Below are positions 48,118 to 57,801 of a stretch of DNA of 64,000 bases, one piece after another. A model generated the notes under the pieces. The model was not told the DNA's origin, did no database searches, and saw nothing but the letters and a program-made list of their open reading frames with translations. Origin of the DNA: Rhizobium sp. NFR03 (GTDB lineage: Bacteria; Pseudomonadota; Alphaproteobacteria; Rhizobiales; Rhizobiaceae); the NCBI RefSeq assembly GCF_900111275.1, contig NZ_FOGR01000002.1, positions 124,001-188,000 of the forward strand. The letters run 5' to 3'. Every line of letters starts with the position of its first letter. The first letter of the stretch is position 1. The translations under genes and the position numbers were made by a program.

Positions 48118-50550
48118 TTATCCGCGCAGAACGCCGCCGGTGGTCTTCGTGACATTGGCGAGGATCCTGGCGGTGAGGGCATCGAAGTCCTCGTCGGTCA
48201 GCGTCCGGTCTGCCGGCTGGATGACGACCTCGACCGCAACCGATTTCTTCTCTTCGCCGAGAGACGCGCCTTCGAAGACGTCGAAGACGGTGACGCCGGC
48301 AATCAGCTTGCGGTCGGCACCCGACGCTGCCTTCACGATGGCGGCTGCTTCGACCGTCCGATCCACCACGAAAGCGAAGTCGCGCTTCACGGCCTGGAAC
48401 GGCGAAAGCTCGAGCGCGGGCTTGGTGCGGGTCGCCTTCTTCTTCGGCTCGGGCAGGGCGTCCACGAACACCTCGAAGCCCGCAAGCGCGCCGGAGACAT
48501 CCAGCGCCTCCAGCGTCTTCGGGTGGAACTCGCCGAAGAAACCGAGCGTGATCTTCGGGCCATATTTGATGGTGCCGGAGCGGCCCGGGTGGAACCAGCC
48601 CGGCGCGCCCGCCTCGATCTGCACATTGGCCATGGGCACGCCGCAGGCCTCCAGCACCGCGAGCGCATCGGCCTTGGCGTCGTAGACATCCACCGGCTTG
48701 CCGCCGCCGCGGGCAGCATTCGACCAGGCACGACCCGCACCGGCAAGGCTCGCCGTGCCGCGCCGGATCCCGCCGGCCACGCGACGCTGCCCCTCGGGCC
48801 GGTCGTTTTCATAGGTGCCGGACACCTCGAAGATCGCGACGTCGCCATAGCCCTTGTCGGCATTGCGCTGCGCGGCCGTCAGCAGGCCGGGAAGCAGCGA
48901 GGGCCGCATGTCCGACATATCCGCCGCAATCGGGTTGGAGAGGGCAAGCGCCGGAGCGCCGCCGCCAAAGAGGGTCGCCTGTGCCTTCGGAATGAAGGAC
49001 CACGTGACGGCTTCCAGCATGCCGCGTGCGGCGAGCGCCCGCTTTGCCAGCCGCGTGCGGATCTGCAGCGTGGTGAGAATACGCGTATTGACCGACACGT
49101 CACGTTCGAGCGGGACCGGCTTGATATGATCGACGCCATGGATGCGCATGACCTCCTCGACCAGATCCGCCTTGCCATCCACATCGGGACGCCAGGAGGG
49201 AACCGTCACGGTGAACCGTCCGTCTTCCGCGCCGTTCTCGACGGTGAAGCCGAGGCCGCGCAGGATGGCGACGCTCTCCTCCGTGCCGACATCCAGCCCC
49301 GTGAGGCGCTTGACTTCGGACACCGGAAAATCGATGGCTTTAGGCGCTGTTTTCGGCCCCTCGACGATATTGGCCTTGGCCGGCGTGCCGCCACACAGTT
49401 CCAGCACCAGTTCCGTCGTGCGGTCCAGACCCGGCACCATATAGGCCGGATCGACGCCGCGCTCGAAACGGTAGCGCGCATCCGTGATGATCCCGAGGCT
49501 GCGGCCGGTGCGGGCAATGTTCATCGGGTCCCAGAGGGCCGACTCGATCAGCACGTTGGTCGTGTTTTCGTCACAGCCGGAATGCTCGCCCCCCATCACG
49601 CCGCCGATCGACTCCAGACCGTTCTCGTCGGCAATGACGACCGTGTTCGGCGTCAGCGTATAGGTCCGCTGGTCGAGCGCGAGAATGGTTTCGCCTTCCA
49701 CCGCGCGACGCACGGTGAGATCGCCCTTCACCTTGGCGGCATCGAAGACGTGCATCGGCCGGCCCATGTCGAAGGTCATGTAGTTTGTGATATCGACCAG
49801 CGCATTGATGGGGCGCAGGCCGATGGCGAGCAGCCGCTTCTGCATCCAGGCCGGGCTCGGCCCGTTCTTCACACCGCGCACGAGCCTCAGCGAGAAGCCG
49901 GGGCAGAGATGTTCGTCCTCGCCGAGGTCGAGGCGGACCTTGACCGGCGTTTCGCCATCGATCGGGAACGCCGGCGCCTGCCGCGTCTTCAGCGTGCCGA
50001 GGCCCGACGCTGCGAGATCGCGGGCGATGCCGTGAATGCTGGTGCAATCCGGCCGGTTCGGGGTCAGGTTGATCTCGATGATCGGATCGTCGAGCCCGGC
50101 ATAGGCGGCAAAGCTCGTGCCCACCGGGGCATCCGCCGGCAGATCGATGATGCCGTCATGGCTGTCGGACATCTGCAACTCGCGCTCCGAGCACATCATG
50201 CCCCGGCTTTCCACACCGCGAATGTTGCCGACGGCGAGCGTCACGTCGATCCCCGGCACATAGGCGCCCGGCGCCGCAAAAGCCCCGATCAGCCCCTCGC
50301 GCGCATTCGGCGCGCCGCAGACGACCTGCACGGGCTTTTCCGTGCCGATATCGACCATCAACACCTTTAGCTTGTCGGCCTGCGGATGCTTTTCGGCCGA
50401 CAGGACCCGGGCGATGACGAAGGGTCTGAACGCCGCCTTGTCATCGACATCCTCGACCTCAAGCCCGATGGCTGTCAGGCGCGTGCAGATCTCGTCGAGC
50501 GAGGCATCGGTATCAAGGTGGTCCTTGAGCCAGGAGAGTGTGAATTTCAT
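48118..50550 (-). CDS. pheT: Phenylalanine-tRNA ligase beta subunit
   Basis: The beta chain of the alpha2-beta2 enzyme that charges tRNA-Phe. Its 810 residues are standard. The order is an N-terminal tRNA-binding OB domain ([20 protein letters not shown] near residue 82, in part), the B3/B4 editing region, B5 DNA-binding-like repeats, a catalytic-like core, and a C-terminal anticodon-binding ferredoxin fold ([17 protein letters not shown]). The ATG at 50550 starts [14 protein letters not shown] and overlaps the stop of the HEPN-like gene by 4 bases (ATGA). Normally pheT follows pheS directly; here two genes lie between. Confidence 0.96.
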   Translation of the reverse strand: MKFTLSWLKDHLDTDASLDEICTRLTAIGLEVEDVDDKAAFRPFVIARVLSAEKHPQADKLKVLMVDIGTEKPVQVVCGAPNAREGLIGAFAAPGAYVPGIDVTLAVGNIRGVESRGMMCSERELQMSDSHDGIIDLPADAPVGTSFAAYAGLDDPIIEINLTPNRPDCTSIHGIARDLAASGLGTLKTRQAPAFPIDGETPVKVRLDLGEDEHLCPGFSLRLVRGVKNGPSPAWMQKRLLAIGLRPINALVDITNYMTFDMGRPMHVFDAAKVKGDLTVRRAVEGETILALDQRTYTLTPNTVVIADENGLESIGGVMGGEHSGCDENTTNVLIESALWDPMNIARTGRSLGIITDARYRFERGVDPAYMVPGLDRTTELVLELCGGTPAKANIVEGPKTAPKAIDFPVSEVKRLTGLDVGTEESVAILRGLGFTVENGAEDGRFTVTVPSWRPDVDGKADLVEEVMRIHGVDHIKPVPLERDVSVNTRILTTLQIRTRLAKRALAARGMLEAVTWSFIPKAQATLFGGGAPALALSNPIAADMSDMRPSLLPGLLTAAQRNADKGYGDVAIFEVSGTYENDRPEGQRRVAGGIRRGTASLAGAGRAWSNAARGGGKPVDVYDAKADALAVLEACGVPMANVQIEAGAPGWFHPGRSGTIKYGPKITLGFFGEFHPKTLEALDVSGALAGFEVFVDALPEPKKKATRTKPALELSPFQAVKRDFAFVVDRTVEAAAIVKAASGADRKLIAGVTVFDVFEGASLGEEKKSVAVEVVIQPADRTLTDEDFDALTARILANVTKTTGGVLRG

Positions 50551-51020
50551 GATTTTCGTTCTTTGAAAAGCAGACACGTTGCCAGAAGCTGACGGTCTGA
50601 AGGTTGTAACTGGTCGAGCAGATGAATCACGATTTCCGCATCGTTAAGGAGTGCCTCGGCTTCATCGAGGGGAAAAAGTGCTTTGTCCGGAGACGAATAA
50701 TCTGCCCGGTGCCGCTCCTCCTTAAGGCGGAGGATCAAAGGGCCGAGCGTTTTCATGACCGCATGGTCTTTCAAGGGTGATTGCGCCAGCGCGTTCGTCA
50801 ACGGTCCGTGATCAAGCGCTCTGTAGACGCGCTGATAGGAGAGATCTTTGCGCGACGCATCGGGAAGCAGCGACTCGGCGCAGAGTTTTGCCATCTTGTG
50901 GAACACGGCATAATAGGCCGTGCTTACGGCGCGGCGTCGGAACGCTGCGCTTTTTGGGCTAGAATCGAGCAATGACCACGCGGCAGCCAGCATGGCATTC
51001 ACCATCTCGCGTGATGCCAT
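50547..51020 (-). CDS. HEPN-like protein embedded in the pheST operon
   Basis: A 157-residue, all-helical protein. [19 protein letters not shown] near residue 28 and a later [11 protein letters not shown] near 103 are the paired motifs of HEPN-type proteins, a fold common in toxin-antitoxin and abortive-infection systems. The canonical R-x4-6-H RNase motif is not clear, so nuclease activity is uncertain. The ATG at 51020 follows GAGGA and starts one base after the partner stop. The stop overlaps the pheT start (ATGA). GC is low: 31 and 30 of 60 in 50581-50700, against 37 of 60 in 50461-50520 of pheT. Confidence 0.7.
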   Translation of the reverse strand: MASREMVNAMLAAAWSLLDSSPKSAAFRRRAVSTAYYAVFHKMAKLCAESLLPDASRKDLSYQRVYRALDHGPLTNALAQSPLKDHAVMKTLGPLILRLKEERHRADYSSPDKALFPLDEAEALLNDAEIVIHLLDQLQPSDRQLLATCLLFKERKS

Positions 51021-51021
51021 G

Positions 51022-51330
51022 TCAGTCCTCATCGCCATCGTCGGCCGGATCAGCGGCCTCTGGTCCGGATGGCGTGGTCAGGAAGATGATCCGCTCCTCG
51101 CCCTCCGATCTCAAGGCTGCGTGAGCGGCGTCCATTGCGGAGATGCGCTTTTCTGCCGGAACCGCCCTTGCGACATGGGCGACGACACGAAGGATGGGGA
51201 GGCCGTCGGCGGTTTCATCCTCGCGCACATCAATGCTGTGGAACCCGTAAGCCATCAAGCCTTCGCTGAGGACCGGAGAAAGGAGGTGCCGCAATTGATC
51301 AGTACGCAGGAATTTTGCATGAACGTTCAT
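51022..51330 (-). CDS. Small partner of the HEPN-like protein
   Basis: A 102-residue protein, possibly the antitoxin or cognate partner. An alpha/beta N-terminal part with LPILRVVAHVARAVPAEK and RIIFLTTPSG is followed by an Asp/Glu-rich tail (EAADPADDGDED) of the type often disordered in antitoxins. No known catalytic motif is visible, including the GS-x10-DxD of MNT nucleotidyltransferases that often pair with HEPN. GGAGG precedes the ATG at 51330. It begins 38 bases after pheS and ends one base before the HEPN-like start. Confidence 0.65.
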   Translation of the reverse strand: MNVHAKFLRTDQLRHLLSPVLSEGLMAYGFHSIDVREDETADGLPILRVVAHVARAVPAEKRISAMDAAHAALRSEGEERIIFLTTPSGPEAADPADDGDED

Positions 51331-51368
51331 CACGTCCTCCTTTCGCTCGTCAATGTTCTCTTAGTCTA

Positions 51369-52454
51369 TCACCCGCTCAACCCCCCGAACAGCGTCGGCA
51401 TGTCGAGCGGGCGGAAGCCGTAGTGGGACATCCAGCGGACGTCGGCATCGAAGAAGTTGCGCAGGTCCGGCATGCCGTATTTCAGCATGGCGATGCGGTC
51501 GAGGCCCATGCCCCAGGCAAAGCCCTGGTAGACGTCGGGATCGAGACCGCCGGCGCGCAGGACGTTCGGGTGCACCATGCCGCAGCCGAGGATCTCCATC
51601 CAGTCGGTGCCCTCGCCGAACTTGACGATCGGTCCCGACGAACGGTCGCACTGGATGTCCACCTCGAAACTCGGCTCGGTGAAGGGGAAGAACGAGGGCC
51701 GGAAGCGCATGGTGACGCTGTCGACCTCGAAGAACGCCTTGCAGAACTCTTCCAGCACCCAGCGCAGATTGGCGACATTCGCCTTGGTATCGACCACGAG
51801 GCCTTCGACCTGATGGAACATCGGCGAATGCGTCGCGTCGGAATCCTGCCGGTAGGTCTTGCCGGGAATGATGATCCGGATCGGCGGCTTTTGCGTCTCC
51901 ATCGTGCGCACCTGCACGGGCGAGGTATGCGTGCGCAGCACCTTGCGCGCACCGCTTTCGTCCGGCGGGAAAAAGAATGTGTCGTGCATTTCGCGGGCAG
52001 GATGGCCTTCCGGGAAATTCAGGGCGGTGAAATTGTAATAGTCCGTCTCGATGTCGGGACCTTCCGCAATCGAGAAACCCATGTCGGCGAAGATCGCGGT
52101 GATCTCGTCGGTGATCTGGCTGATCGGATGGATGCGGCCACGCTCGGCTGGCGAGGCGCGCACCGGCAGTGTCACATCGACGGTCTCGCGGGCGAGGCGC
52201 TCGGCGATGGCTGCGTCCTTCAGATCCGCCTTCCGGGCTGCGATTGCCTCGCCAACGACCGTCTTCAGAGCGTTGATCGCTGCGCCACGCGTCTGGCGCT
52301 CCTCCGGCGTCATCGTGCCCAGCGTCTTCAGAAGTTCGGAGATCGAGCCCTTCTTGCCGAGCGCTGAGAGGCGCACCGCCTCGATCGCGGCCTCGCTGTC
52401 GGCAGAGGCGATCTCGCCGAGAAGAGTGCTTTGCAAAGTGTCGAGGTCGCTCAT
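51369..52454 (-). CDS. pheS: Phenylalanine-tRNA ligase alpha subunit
   Basis: The catalytic alpha chain of PheRS. Its 361 residues match the family (about 360). An N-terminal coiled coil is followed by the class II core: motif 1 with [10 protein letters not shown], motif 2 near [21 protein letters not shown] (in part), [20 protein letters not shown], and motif 3 as [13 protein letters not shown] near 325. The ATG at 52454 is chosen for the conserved MSDLDTLQ start. It lies downstream of rplT behind a terminator and upstream of the HEPN-like module. Confidence 0.97.
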   Translation of the reverse strand: MSDLDTLQSTLLGEIASADSEAAIEAVRLSALGKKGSISELLKTLGTMTPEERQTRGAAINALKTVVGEAIAARKADLKDAAIAERLARETVDVTLPVRASPAERGRIHPISQITDEITAIFADMGFSIAEGPDIETDYYNFTALNFPEGHPAREMHDTFFFPPDESGARKVLRTHTSPVQVRTMETQKPPIRIIIPGKTYRQDSDATHSPMFHQVEGLVVDTKANVANLRWVLEEFCKAFFEVDSVTMRFRPSFFPFTEPSFEVDIQCDRSSGPIVKFGEGTDWMEILGCGMVHPNVLRAGGLDPDVYQGFAWGMGLDRIAMLKYGMPDLRNFFDADVRWMSHYGFRPLDMPTLFGGLSG

Positions 52455-52493
52455 TCGTCTTCTGCCTTGTCGATGGGGCGTGTTCAAAAACGG

Positions 52494-52525
52494 AAAAACC
52501 CGCGCTAGCCTGCCAGCGCGGGTTT
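52494..52525 (-). terminator. Intrinsic terminator between rplT and pheS
   Basis: AAACCCGCGCT (52496-52506) pairs with AGCGCGGGTTT (52515-52525). On the minus strand the stem is followed by a T run. It lies between the rplT stop (52559) and the pheS start (52454). pheS therefore needs read-through, regulated anti-termination or its own promoter. Confidence 0.85.
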
Positions 52526-52558
52526 CCCAAAGTCTTCAGTCGTCAGGGAAGCGCTGGC

Positions 52559-52963
52559 TTACTTGACCGCGCTTTCAAACTCGTTCTTCGTGCCGGCGTC
52601 CTTCAGGTAGGCCAGAGCCGACTTGGAGGCTTCGATCAGCGCGCCGAAGGCAGCGGCATCATGGATGGCCATGTCCGAGAGAACCTTGCGGTCGACTTCG
52701 ATGCCGGCCTTGTTCAGGCCGTCGATGAAGCGGCCATAGGTCAGGCCGTGCTCGCGGACGGCAGCGTTGATACGCTGGATCCAGAGCGCGCGGAAATTGC
52801 GCTTGTTGACCTTGCGGTCGCGGTAGGCGAACTGCTTGGAACGATCGACGGCAGCCTTGGCTGCACGGATGGTGTTCTTGCGGCGGCCGTAGAAGCCCTT
52901 GGCTGCCTTCAGAACCTTTTTATGCTTTGCATGTGCGGCTACGCCGCGCTTTACACGTGCCAT
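52559..52963 (-). CDS. rplT: 50S ribosomal protein L20
   Basis: A 134-residue, strongly basic protein of the large ribosomal subunit that is needed early in 50S assembly. The sequence [18 protein letters not shown], then [15 protein letters not shown], is diagnostic. The C-terminal globular domain includes [18 protein letters not shown]. It is slightly longer than E. coli L20 (118) because of an Ala/Lys-rich tail, usual in rhizobia. It is 37 bases after rpmI. Confidence 0.98.
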   Translation of the reverse strand: MARVKRGVAAHAKHKKVLKAAKGFYGRRKNTIRAAKAAVDRSKQFAYRDRKVNKRNFRALWIQRINAAVREHGLTYGRFIDGLNKAGIEVDRKVLSDMAIHDAAAFGALIEASKSALAYLKDAGTKNEFESAVK

Positions 52964-53000
52964 GGTATGATCTCCTTAAAATCCAAAAGTGCCAGACGTC

Positions 53001-53204
53001 TCAGAGACCGTTGGGCAGGTAGTTCTTGATGACCTTCTTGCCATCGGGCTCGGCCAGCACCATCGTGCCGCGGGCGTCGCGAATGAACTTGTTGGACCGC
53101 TTGATCATGCCGTGGCGCTTGCCGGCGGCAGCTGCTACGACCTTGCCGGTCGCGGTGATCTTGAACCGCTTCTTGGCAGAGGACTTCGTCTTCATCTTGG
53201 GCAT
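53001..53204 (-). CDS. rpmI: 50S ribosomal protein L35
   Basis: A 67-residue basic protein of the 50S subunit. [21 protein letters not shown] at the start (with the final residues of the motif further on) and the [18 protein letters not shown] segment are diagnostic. It is the first gene of the rpmI-rplT unit. A sigma-70-type promoter lies about 100 bases upstream at 53304-53332. infC, which precedes rpmI directly in many bacteria, is 4 kb away here. Confidence 0.98.
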   Translation of the reverse strand: MPKMKTKSSAKKRFKITATGKVVAAAAGKRHGMIKRSNKFIRDARGTMVLAEPDGKKVIKNYLPNGL

Positions 53205-53303
53205 TTTGCTACTCCATTCTGAATTATGTGAGGGGACTGACGAGGTCTCCTCCAGCGTAAAAGAACGGCCACGGCATGCCCTGCCGGACCGTTCGGACGG
53301 CGG

Positions 53304-53332
53304 CTTATAACCGCAGGACGGCTAAAGAGCAA
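53304..53332 (-). promoter_or_regulatory. Probable housekeeping promoter of rpmI-rplT
   Basis: On the minus strand TTGCTC (53327-53332), a 17-base spacer and TATAAG (53304-53309) form a good sigma-70-type promoter. The start would be near 53297, giving a leader of about 93 bases. It lies between rpmI and the membrane-protein gene ending at 53366. Confidence 0.55.
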
Positions 53333-53365
53333 CAGGGCGGCTGCGGGATTCTCGCCAATGGATCT

Positions 53366-54316
53366 TCAATGCGCCGAGCGTCGGGCTGCCATAAAGGGCA
53401 GGATCAGCGACAGCCCGGTGCCGACGAGGGCGGAAACGACGATCAGGAGATGCGTGTTGATGCTGGCGCTGGCGAGCACCTCCAGCATATCGGGCGACCG
53501 CGAGGCGCCGAGCGCGGCCGCACCGGCGGCAATGCCCGCCGGATAGGTTCCCACGCCCGCGGGCGCATGGACCGGGAGAACGGAGGAAATCTCGCCGCCG
53601 AGCGCGCCCCCGACGCTCGCCGATATCGGCCCGACGCCCATCAGGCCGAGGATCCAGGCGAGAACCGCGACCTTGATGCCCCAGTTGAAGATGGTGAGGA
53701 ACCAGGCGCGGACGAAGGCGGCGAGATCGGAAGGAATGCCGGCGTCGATCTCGTCGACGATCCGGTCGAGCTTTGCCGGAACATGCCGTCTTGCCAGCGC
53801 GACGAGGCGTGTGCGCAAGGGAAAGAGCAGGATCGGCAGAAGCAGGAACAGCAGCCACAGGGTGCCGGCGACGACGGGTTGTGCTGCCATGACGACAAGG
53901 CCCAGCCCGCCCGCAGCCAGGAGAGCATGCAGGTCGAGCAGGCGCAGGACGAGAAGCGCCGAGGCGCCGCGCGCCAGCGGCACGCCGAATTCCGAACGCA
54001 TCAGCAGAGGGAAGCTCGTTTCCCCGGATCGCAGCGGCATCATGATGTTCAGGAGATTGTGGATCTGCGTGACACGGAACAGGGCGAGAAAGCGGCCGCG
54101 GGTCTCGTTTCTGAAATAGTCCTGCATGCGGTGGGTACGGATGAAATAGGTGGCGACGAGCAGCGACAGCGCCACCAGCCCGGTACCGGCACCCACATGC
54201 TGCCATCGCGACAGGATCTCGCCCCAGCCGAGAAACCATTGGAGAAAGACGGCATAGAGTACGATGACACCGAGGGCGATCAGCGGCACGCGGTTGTGGT
54301 TTCTGGACGCCTGCAT
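53366..54316 (-). CDS. Lysylphosphatidylglycerol synthase transmembrane-region-like protein (UPF0104/AglD)
   Basis: A 316-residue integral membrane protein with about eight hydrophobic segments. The family pattern includes QIHNLLNIMMPLRSGETSF near residue 86 and the C-terminal GGEISSVLPVHAPAGVGTYPAG near 243 (in part). It lacks the soluble aminoacyl-transfer domain of MprF, so it is not a full synthase. Such stand-alone proteins are often found beside glycosyltransferases and are thought to act on lipid-linked sugars or phospholipids. It is divergent from the GT2/GT39 pair across about 107 bases. Confidence 0.85.
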   Translation of the reverse strand: MQASRNHNRVPLIALGVIVLYAVFLQWFLGWGEILSRWQHVGAGTGLVALSLLVATYFIRTHRMQDYFRNETRGRFLALFRVTQIHNLLNIMMPLRSGETSFPLLMRSEFGVPLARGASALLVLRLLDLHALLAAGGLGLVVMAAQPVVAGTLWLLFLLLPILLFPLRTRLVALARRHVPAKLDRIVDEIDAGIPSDLAAFVRAWFLTIFNWGIKVAVLAWILGLMGVGPISASVGGALGGEISSVLPVHAPAGVGTYPAGIAAGAAALGASRSPDMLEVLASASINTHLLIVVSALVGTGLSLILPFMAARRSAH

Positions 54317-54423
54317 GCTCGATCGTCTCCTGGCTCGCCCGCAGCCGCGAGCCGCGGATTGCTCCTCGAAGGCGCCTGCTATAACAGAAGCCCGGGAAAA
54401 ACCAGATATGTCCGGAGTACCAG

Positions 54424-55425
54424 GTGCTGGAAGCCACGTCAGAAACAGCGATAATTGCGGGAACCGCAGGCGAGGTCGAGCTTTCGATCCTGATCCCGGT
54501 CTGCAACGAAGAAGAGAGTATTGCGCCGCTTTTCGAAAAGATCTGCGATGCGATGCAGGATTTCGGCAAACCCTGGGAGCTGATTATCGTCGATGACGGC
54601 TCGACAGATGCGACGCTCGTCAACGTCCGCAAAGAGTTTGCCCGGCCGGGGCTCGATCTGCGGATCGTCGAGTTCCAGCGCAATTTCGGCAAGGCCGCGG
54701 GACTGCAGGCGGGCATCGACGTGGCGCGTGGCCGCCTGCTCGTCACGCTCGACGGCGACCTTCAGAACGACCCCTACGATATTCCGCGGATGGTCGCCGT
54801 TCTGGAAGAGCGCGGCCTCGATCTCCTCTGCGGCTGGCGCAAGGCGCGACAGGACGGGCTGGTCCTGCGGCTGATCCCGTCCTGGTTTGCAAACCGGCTC
54901 ATCCGCAAGATCACCGGCGTGCACATCCACGATTACGGCTGCGGCCTGAAGCTCTACCGGACGGCCATCCTCCGGCAGATCCGCATTCTCGGCGGCATGC
55001 ACCGGTTCATTCCCGCCTGGATCGCGACCGTCGTGCCGACGTCGCGCATCGGCGAGATGGTGGTGAACCACTATCCGCGCCAGTTCGGCGAATCCAAATA
55101 CGGGATATCGCGCACGTTCCGCGTCTTCCTCGATCTCCTGTCGGTGCTGTTCTTCATGCGCTTCCGCCAGCGTCCGGCCCAGTTCTTCGGCTCCATCGGG
55201 CTCGTCTTCGGCGCGGTCTGCGGCCTCATGTTCCTTTATCTCGGCTGGGCGAAATTCGTGCTGGGGCAGGATATCGGCACCCGGCCGATGTTCATCACCG
55301 CCGTCATGCTCTTCATCGCGTCTGTGCAAATGATCACCACCGGCATCGTGGCGGAAATGCTGGCGCGCATGCAGGTCGGGGAGACCAACTATATCGTGCG
55401 CAGCATTCATGGCCGGGACGACTGA
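54424..55425 (+). CDS. GT2 polyprenyl-phosphate glycosyltransferase (ArnC/DPM1-like)
   Basis: A 333-residue membrane-anchored transferase that would move a sugar from a nucleotide donor to undecaprenyl phosphate on the cytoplasmic face. The catalytic domain has LSILIPVCNEEESI near residue 20, IIVDDGSTDAT near 53, the DXD-like LDGDLQNDP near 110 and DYGCGLKLYR. Two C-terminal helices (about residues 245-310) anchor it. The start is GTG at 54424 with GGAG at proper distance. The downstream gene overlaps by 17 bases, so the pair is coupled. Confidence 0.9.
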   Translation: MLEATSETAIIAGTAGEVELSILIPVCNEEESIAPLFEKICDAMQDFGKPWELIIVDDGSTDATLVNVRKEFARPGLDLRIVEFQRNFGKAAGLQAGIDVARGRLLVTLDGDLQNDPYDIPRMVAVLEERGLDLLCGWRKARQDGLVLRLIPSWFANRLIRKITGVHIHDYGCGLKLYRTAILRQIRILGGMHRFIPAWIATVVPTSRIGEMVVNHYPRQFGESKYGISRTFRVFLDLLSVLFFMRFRQRPAQFFGSIGLVFGAVCGLMFLYLGWAKFVLGQDIGTRPMFITAVMLFIASVQMITTGIVAEMLARMQVGETNYIVRSIHGRDD

Positions 55426-56947
55426 GGTGATCGAAGCATTGTCGCGCCGTCGCGGGCTGCTCTACGGGCTGCTCGTTCTTTACTTCCTCATCAATATCGC
55501 ACTCCGGCTCTCTCTGCCGTCTTCGCTGGAACTCGACGAGGGGCAGCAGTTGTTCCTCGCGCAGTGGCTGGCGGTTGGCTACGACAGCCAGCCGCCGTTC
55601 TACAACTGGCTGCAATACGGCGTCGTCCAGCTGCTGGGCGATACCGTGCTGGCCCTGTCGCTTCTCAAGAATGCGATGCTGTTTGGCTGTTACGGGCTGG
55701 TGGGCCTGACGGCGGCGCGGATCATCCGCAATCCCGTTCTCGTCGTCATCGCCGTGCTCGGGCTCTTGACCGTGCCGCAGATCGTCTTCGAGGCGCAGCG
55801 CGACCTGACGCATACGGTGGCCGTGCTCTTTGCGGCCTGCCTTTTCGTCTATGCGCTGGTCGCAACCTTACAGCGGCCGACCGCCGGCCATTATGCGCTG
55901 ACGGGGCTTGCGATCGGGCTCGGTGTCATCGCGAAGTACAATTTCGTCCTTCTTCCCTTTGCGGCCCTTCTCGCCGTCCTTCTCGATCCCGTGTTCCGCC
56001 GGCGCCTGTTCGATGTGCGGCTGGTTCTGACGGCCGTGATCGCCGTGGCCATCGTGACCCCGCATGGCTTGTGGTTCGTCGAGCATCTCCAGACGGCGAC
56101 GGACCGCACGCTCGGCAAGCTGATGCAGGATGGCGATATCAGCCGTCTGGAGCAGATCGGCGACGGTTTGCTCTCGCTCGCGCAGGCGCTGATCGCCTTT
56201 TCGTTCGTCACGATCGGTATATTCGCCGCCGTATTCGGCCGGCAGTTGCGCGCCGCGTGGCGCGCGCAAAGCACCTGGTCGCGGCTGATCGGCCATATGC
56301 TTCTCGTTCTCGTTGCAGCGCTCGTGCTGCTGGTCGTGGTCGGCGGCGTCTCCCATATCAAGGATCGGTGGCTGACGCCGTTCTTCTTCCTGCTGCCGGT
56401 CTATCTCGCGCTGAAGATCGATCTTCTGGACCAGCCTCTCGGCTCAGGGCCGAAACACTTCGGCCGGATCGCCATTCTCATCATGGTCGTCGTTCCCCTG
56501 CTCCTCTTCGCGCGCGTGCCGGCGGCACGGCTGACCGGTGAGTACAAGAAGATCAACGTTCCCTACCAGCCGGCGATCGAGGCAATTCTTGCGACCGGGC
56601 GCCACCGCCCGACGCTGATCGCGACCGTCGAACAGCAGATGGCCGGCAATCTTCGCCTCAACGCGCCAGGCATTCCGGTCATGATCCCCGGCTACGAGGC
56701 CTTCCAGCAGCCGGTGGCCTTCGATGCCGAGCATCCGTTGCTGATGATCTGGCGCGACGATGGCGAAGCGGATGCGCCGATAGAGCCGCTGTTGCAGGAC
56801 TGGTACGACGCGTATATCCGCGCCGTCACGGGCGGAGCCACACCAAACCCGATCGAGGCGCATGACATCGCGCTGCCCTACCATTACGGCCGGCCGGGGG
56901 ACCTCTATCATTTCCGCTATGCCTGGGTGTACCCGCCGGCGCCGTGA
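55409..56947 (+). CDS. GT39-type glycosyltransferase (ArnT/PMT-like)
   Basis: A 512-residue polytopic membrane protein with about 10-12 helices. After the first helix comes the acidic motif LELDEGQQLFLAQWL, where PMT/ArnT enzymes keep a catalytic Asp/Glu, then YDSQPPFYNWLQYG. Downstream loops include HIKDRWLTPFFFLLP. It would take the sugar from the lipid carrier made by the GT2 enzyme and transfer it, outside the inner membrane, to lipid A, another lipid or a protein. The acceptor is unknown. It overlaps the GT2 gene by 17 bases. Confidence 0.87.
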   Translation: MAGTTEVIEALSRRRGLLYGLLVLYFLINIALRLSLPSSLELDEGQQLFLAQWLAVGYDSQPPFYNWLQYGVVQLLGDTVLALSLLKNAMLFGCYGLVGLTAARIIRNPVLVVIAVLGLLTVPQIVFEAQRDLTHTVAVLFAACLFVYALVATLQRPTAGHYALTGLAIGLGVIAKYNFVLLPFAALLAVLLDPVFRRRLFDVRLVLTAVIAVAIVTPHGLWFVEHLQTATDRTLGKLMQDGDISRLEQIGDGLLSLAQALIAFSFVTIGIFAAVFGRQLRAAWRAQSTWSRLIGHMLLVLVAALVLLVVVGGVSHIKDRWLTPFFFLLPVYLALKIDLLDQPLGSGPKHFGRIAILIMVVVPLLLFARVPAARLTGEYKKINVPYQPAIEAILATGRHRPTLIATVEQQMAGNLRLNAPGIPVMIPGYEAFQQPVAFDAEHPLLMIWRDDGEADAPIEPLLQDWYDAYIRAVTGGATPNPIEAHDIALPYHYGRPGDLYHFRYAWVYPPAP

Positions 56948-56971
56948 CGGCAAGCCTGCGAAAACGACACG

Positions 56972-57007
56972 AAAAAGCCGTCCGGGACGATGTCACGTAC
57001 GGCTTTT
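56972..57007. terminator. Bidirectional terminator between GT39 gene and infC
   Basis: AAAAGCCGT (56973-56981) pairs with ACGGCTTTT (56999-57007), with A and T runs on both sides. It lies 25 bases after the GT39 stop on the plus strand and 43 bases after the infC stop on the minus strand, so it can serve both. Confidence 0.75.
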
Positions 57008-57050
57008 GAAGGTCGGTCGGGATGTGCCAAAGCCTATCCCGGCCGCACGC

Positions 57051-57587
57051 TTATCTCGGTGCGAGCACCATCATCATCTGGCGGCCTTCGAGCTTGGGCT
57101 CGGCTTCGACCTTGGCAATGGTCGTGGTGTCTTCCTTGACCTGGAGCAGAAGCTTCATGCCGAGTTCCTGGTGCGCCATTTCGCGACCACGGAACTTCAG
57201 CGTCACCTTGACCTTGTCGCCTTCCTCGAAGAAGCGGTTCATCGCGCGCATCTTCACCTCGTAGTCGTGGGTGTCGATGTTCGGACGCATCTTGATCTCC
57301 TTGATCTCGATGATCTTCTGCTTCTTGCGGGCTTCGGCGGCTTTCTTCTGGGTCGCGTACTTCATCTTGCCAAGATCGAGGATCTTGCACACCGGCGGTT
57401 CGGCGTTCGGCGAGATCTCGACGAGATCGAGGCCGGCTTCCTCTGCCATGCGGAGTGCCTGGTCGGTCGGCACGATGCCCTGGTTGCCGCCCTCGGCATC
57501 AATCAGCTGGATCCGGGGAACGCGGATCTCCTTGTTGGAACGGGGGCCGTCCTTGACCGGGGCATCATTTTTGAAAGGTCTGCGAAT
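57051..57587 (-). CDS. infC: Translation initiation factor IF-3 (AUU start)
   Basis: Binds the 30S subunit and checks start codons. The reading frame extends upstream of the first conventional start (GTG at 57473) to an ATT at 57587 that follows GGAGAG. From there it reads [20 protein letters not shown], then [17 protein letters not shown] and [14 protein letters not shown], the complete IF-3 N-domain. The total is 178 residues, as in E. coli (180). The AUU codon is a known device by which IF-3 limits its own translation. The C-domain has [22 protein letters not shown] and the ending [11 protein letters not shown] (in part). Confidence 0.96.
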   Translation of the reverse strand: MRRPFKNDAPVKDGPRSNKEIRVPRIQLIDAEGGNQGIVPTDQALRMAEEAGLDLVEISPNAEPPVCKILDLGKMKYATQKKAAEARKKQKIIEIKEIKMRPNIDTHDYEVKMRAMNRFFEEGDKVKVTLKFRGREMAHQELGMKLLLQVKEDTTTIAKVEAEPKLEGRQMMMVLAPR

Positions 57588-57801
57588 GGTCGTACTCTCC
57601 TCGAGTTGTTGACGACGTTTTGATATCTGACGAGGCAGGATCCGAAGGCGGCGCTGGCCGCGGGATTGTCTGGATCGTTTGAGGCGACGTCTTTACCACA
57701 GGTCGGAAAGAAAATCACCACCTGTCATGCGCCCGCAAAATCTGTTTTAGAAGATTTTCGGCCACCTCTTTGCTGACTGCGTCGCCTCGGAAGGAACGGA
57801 T

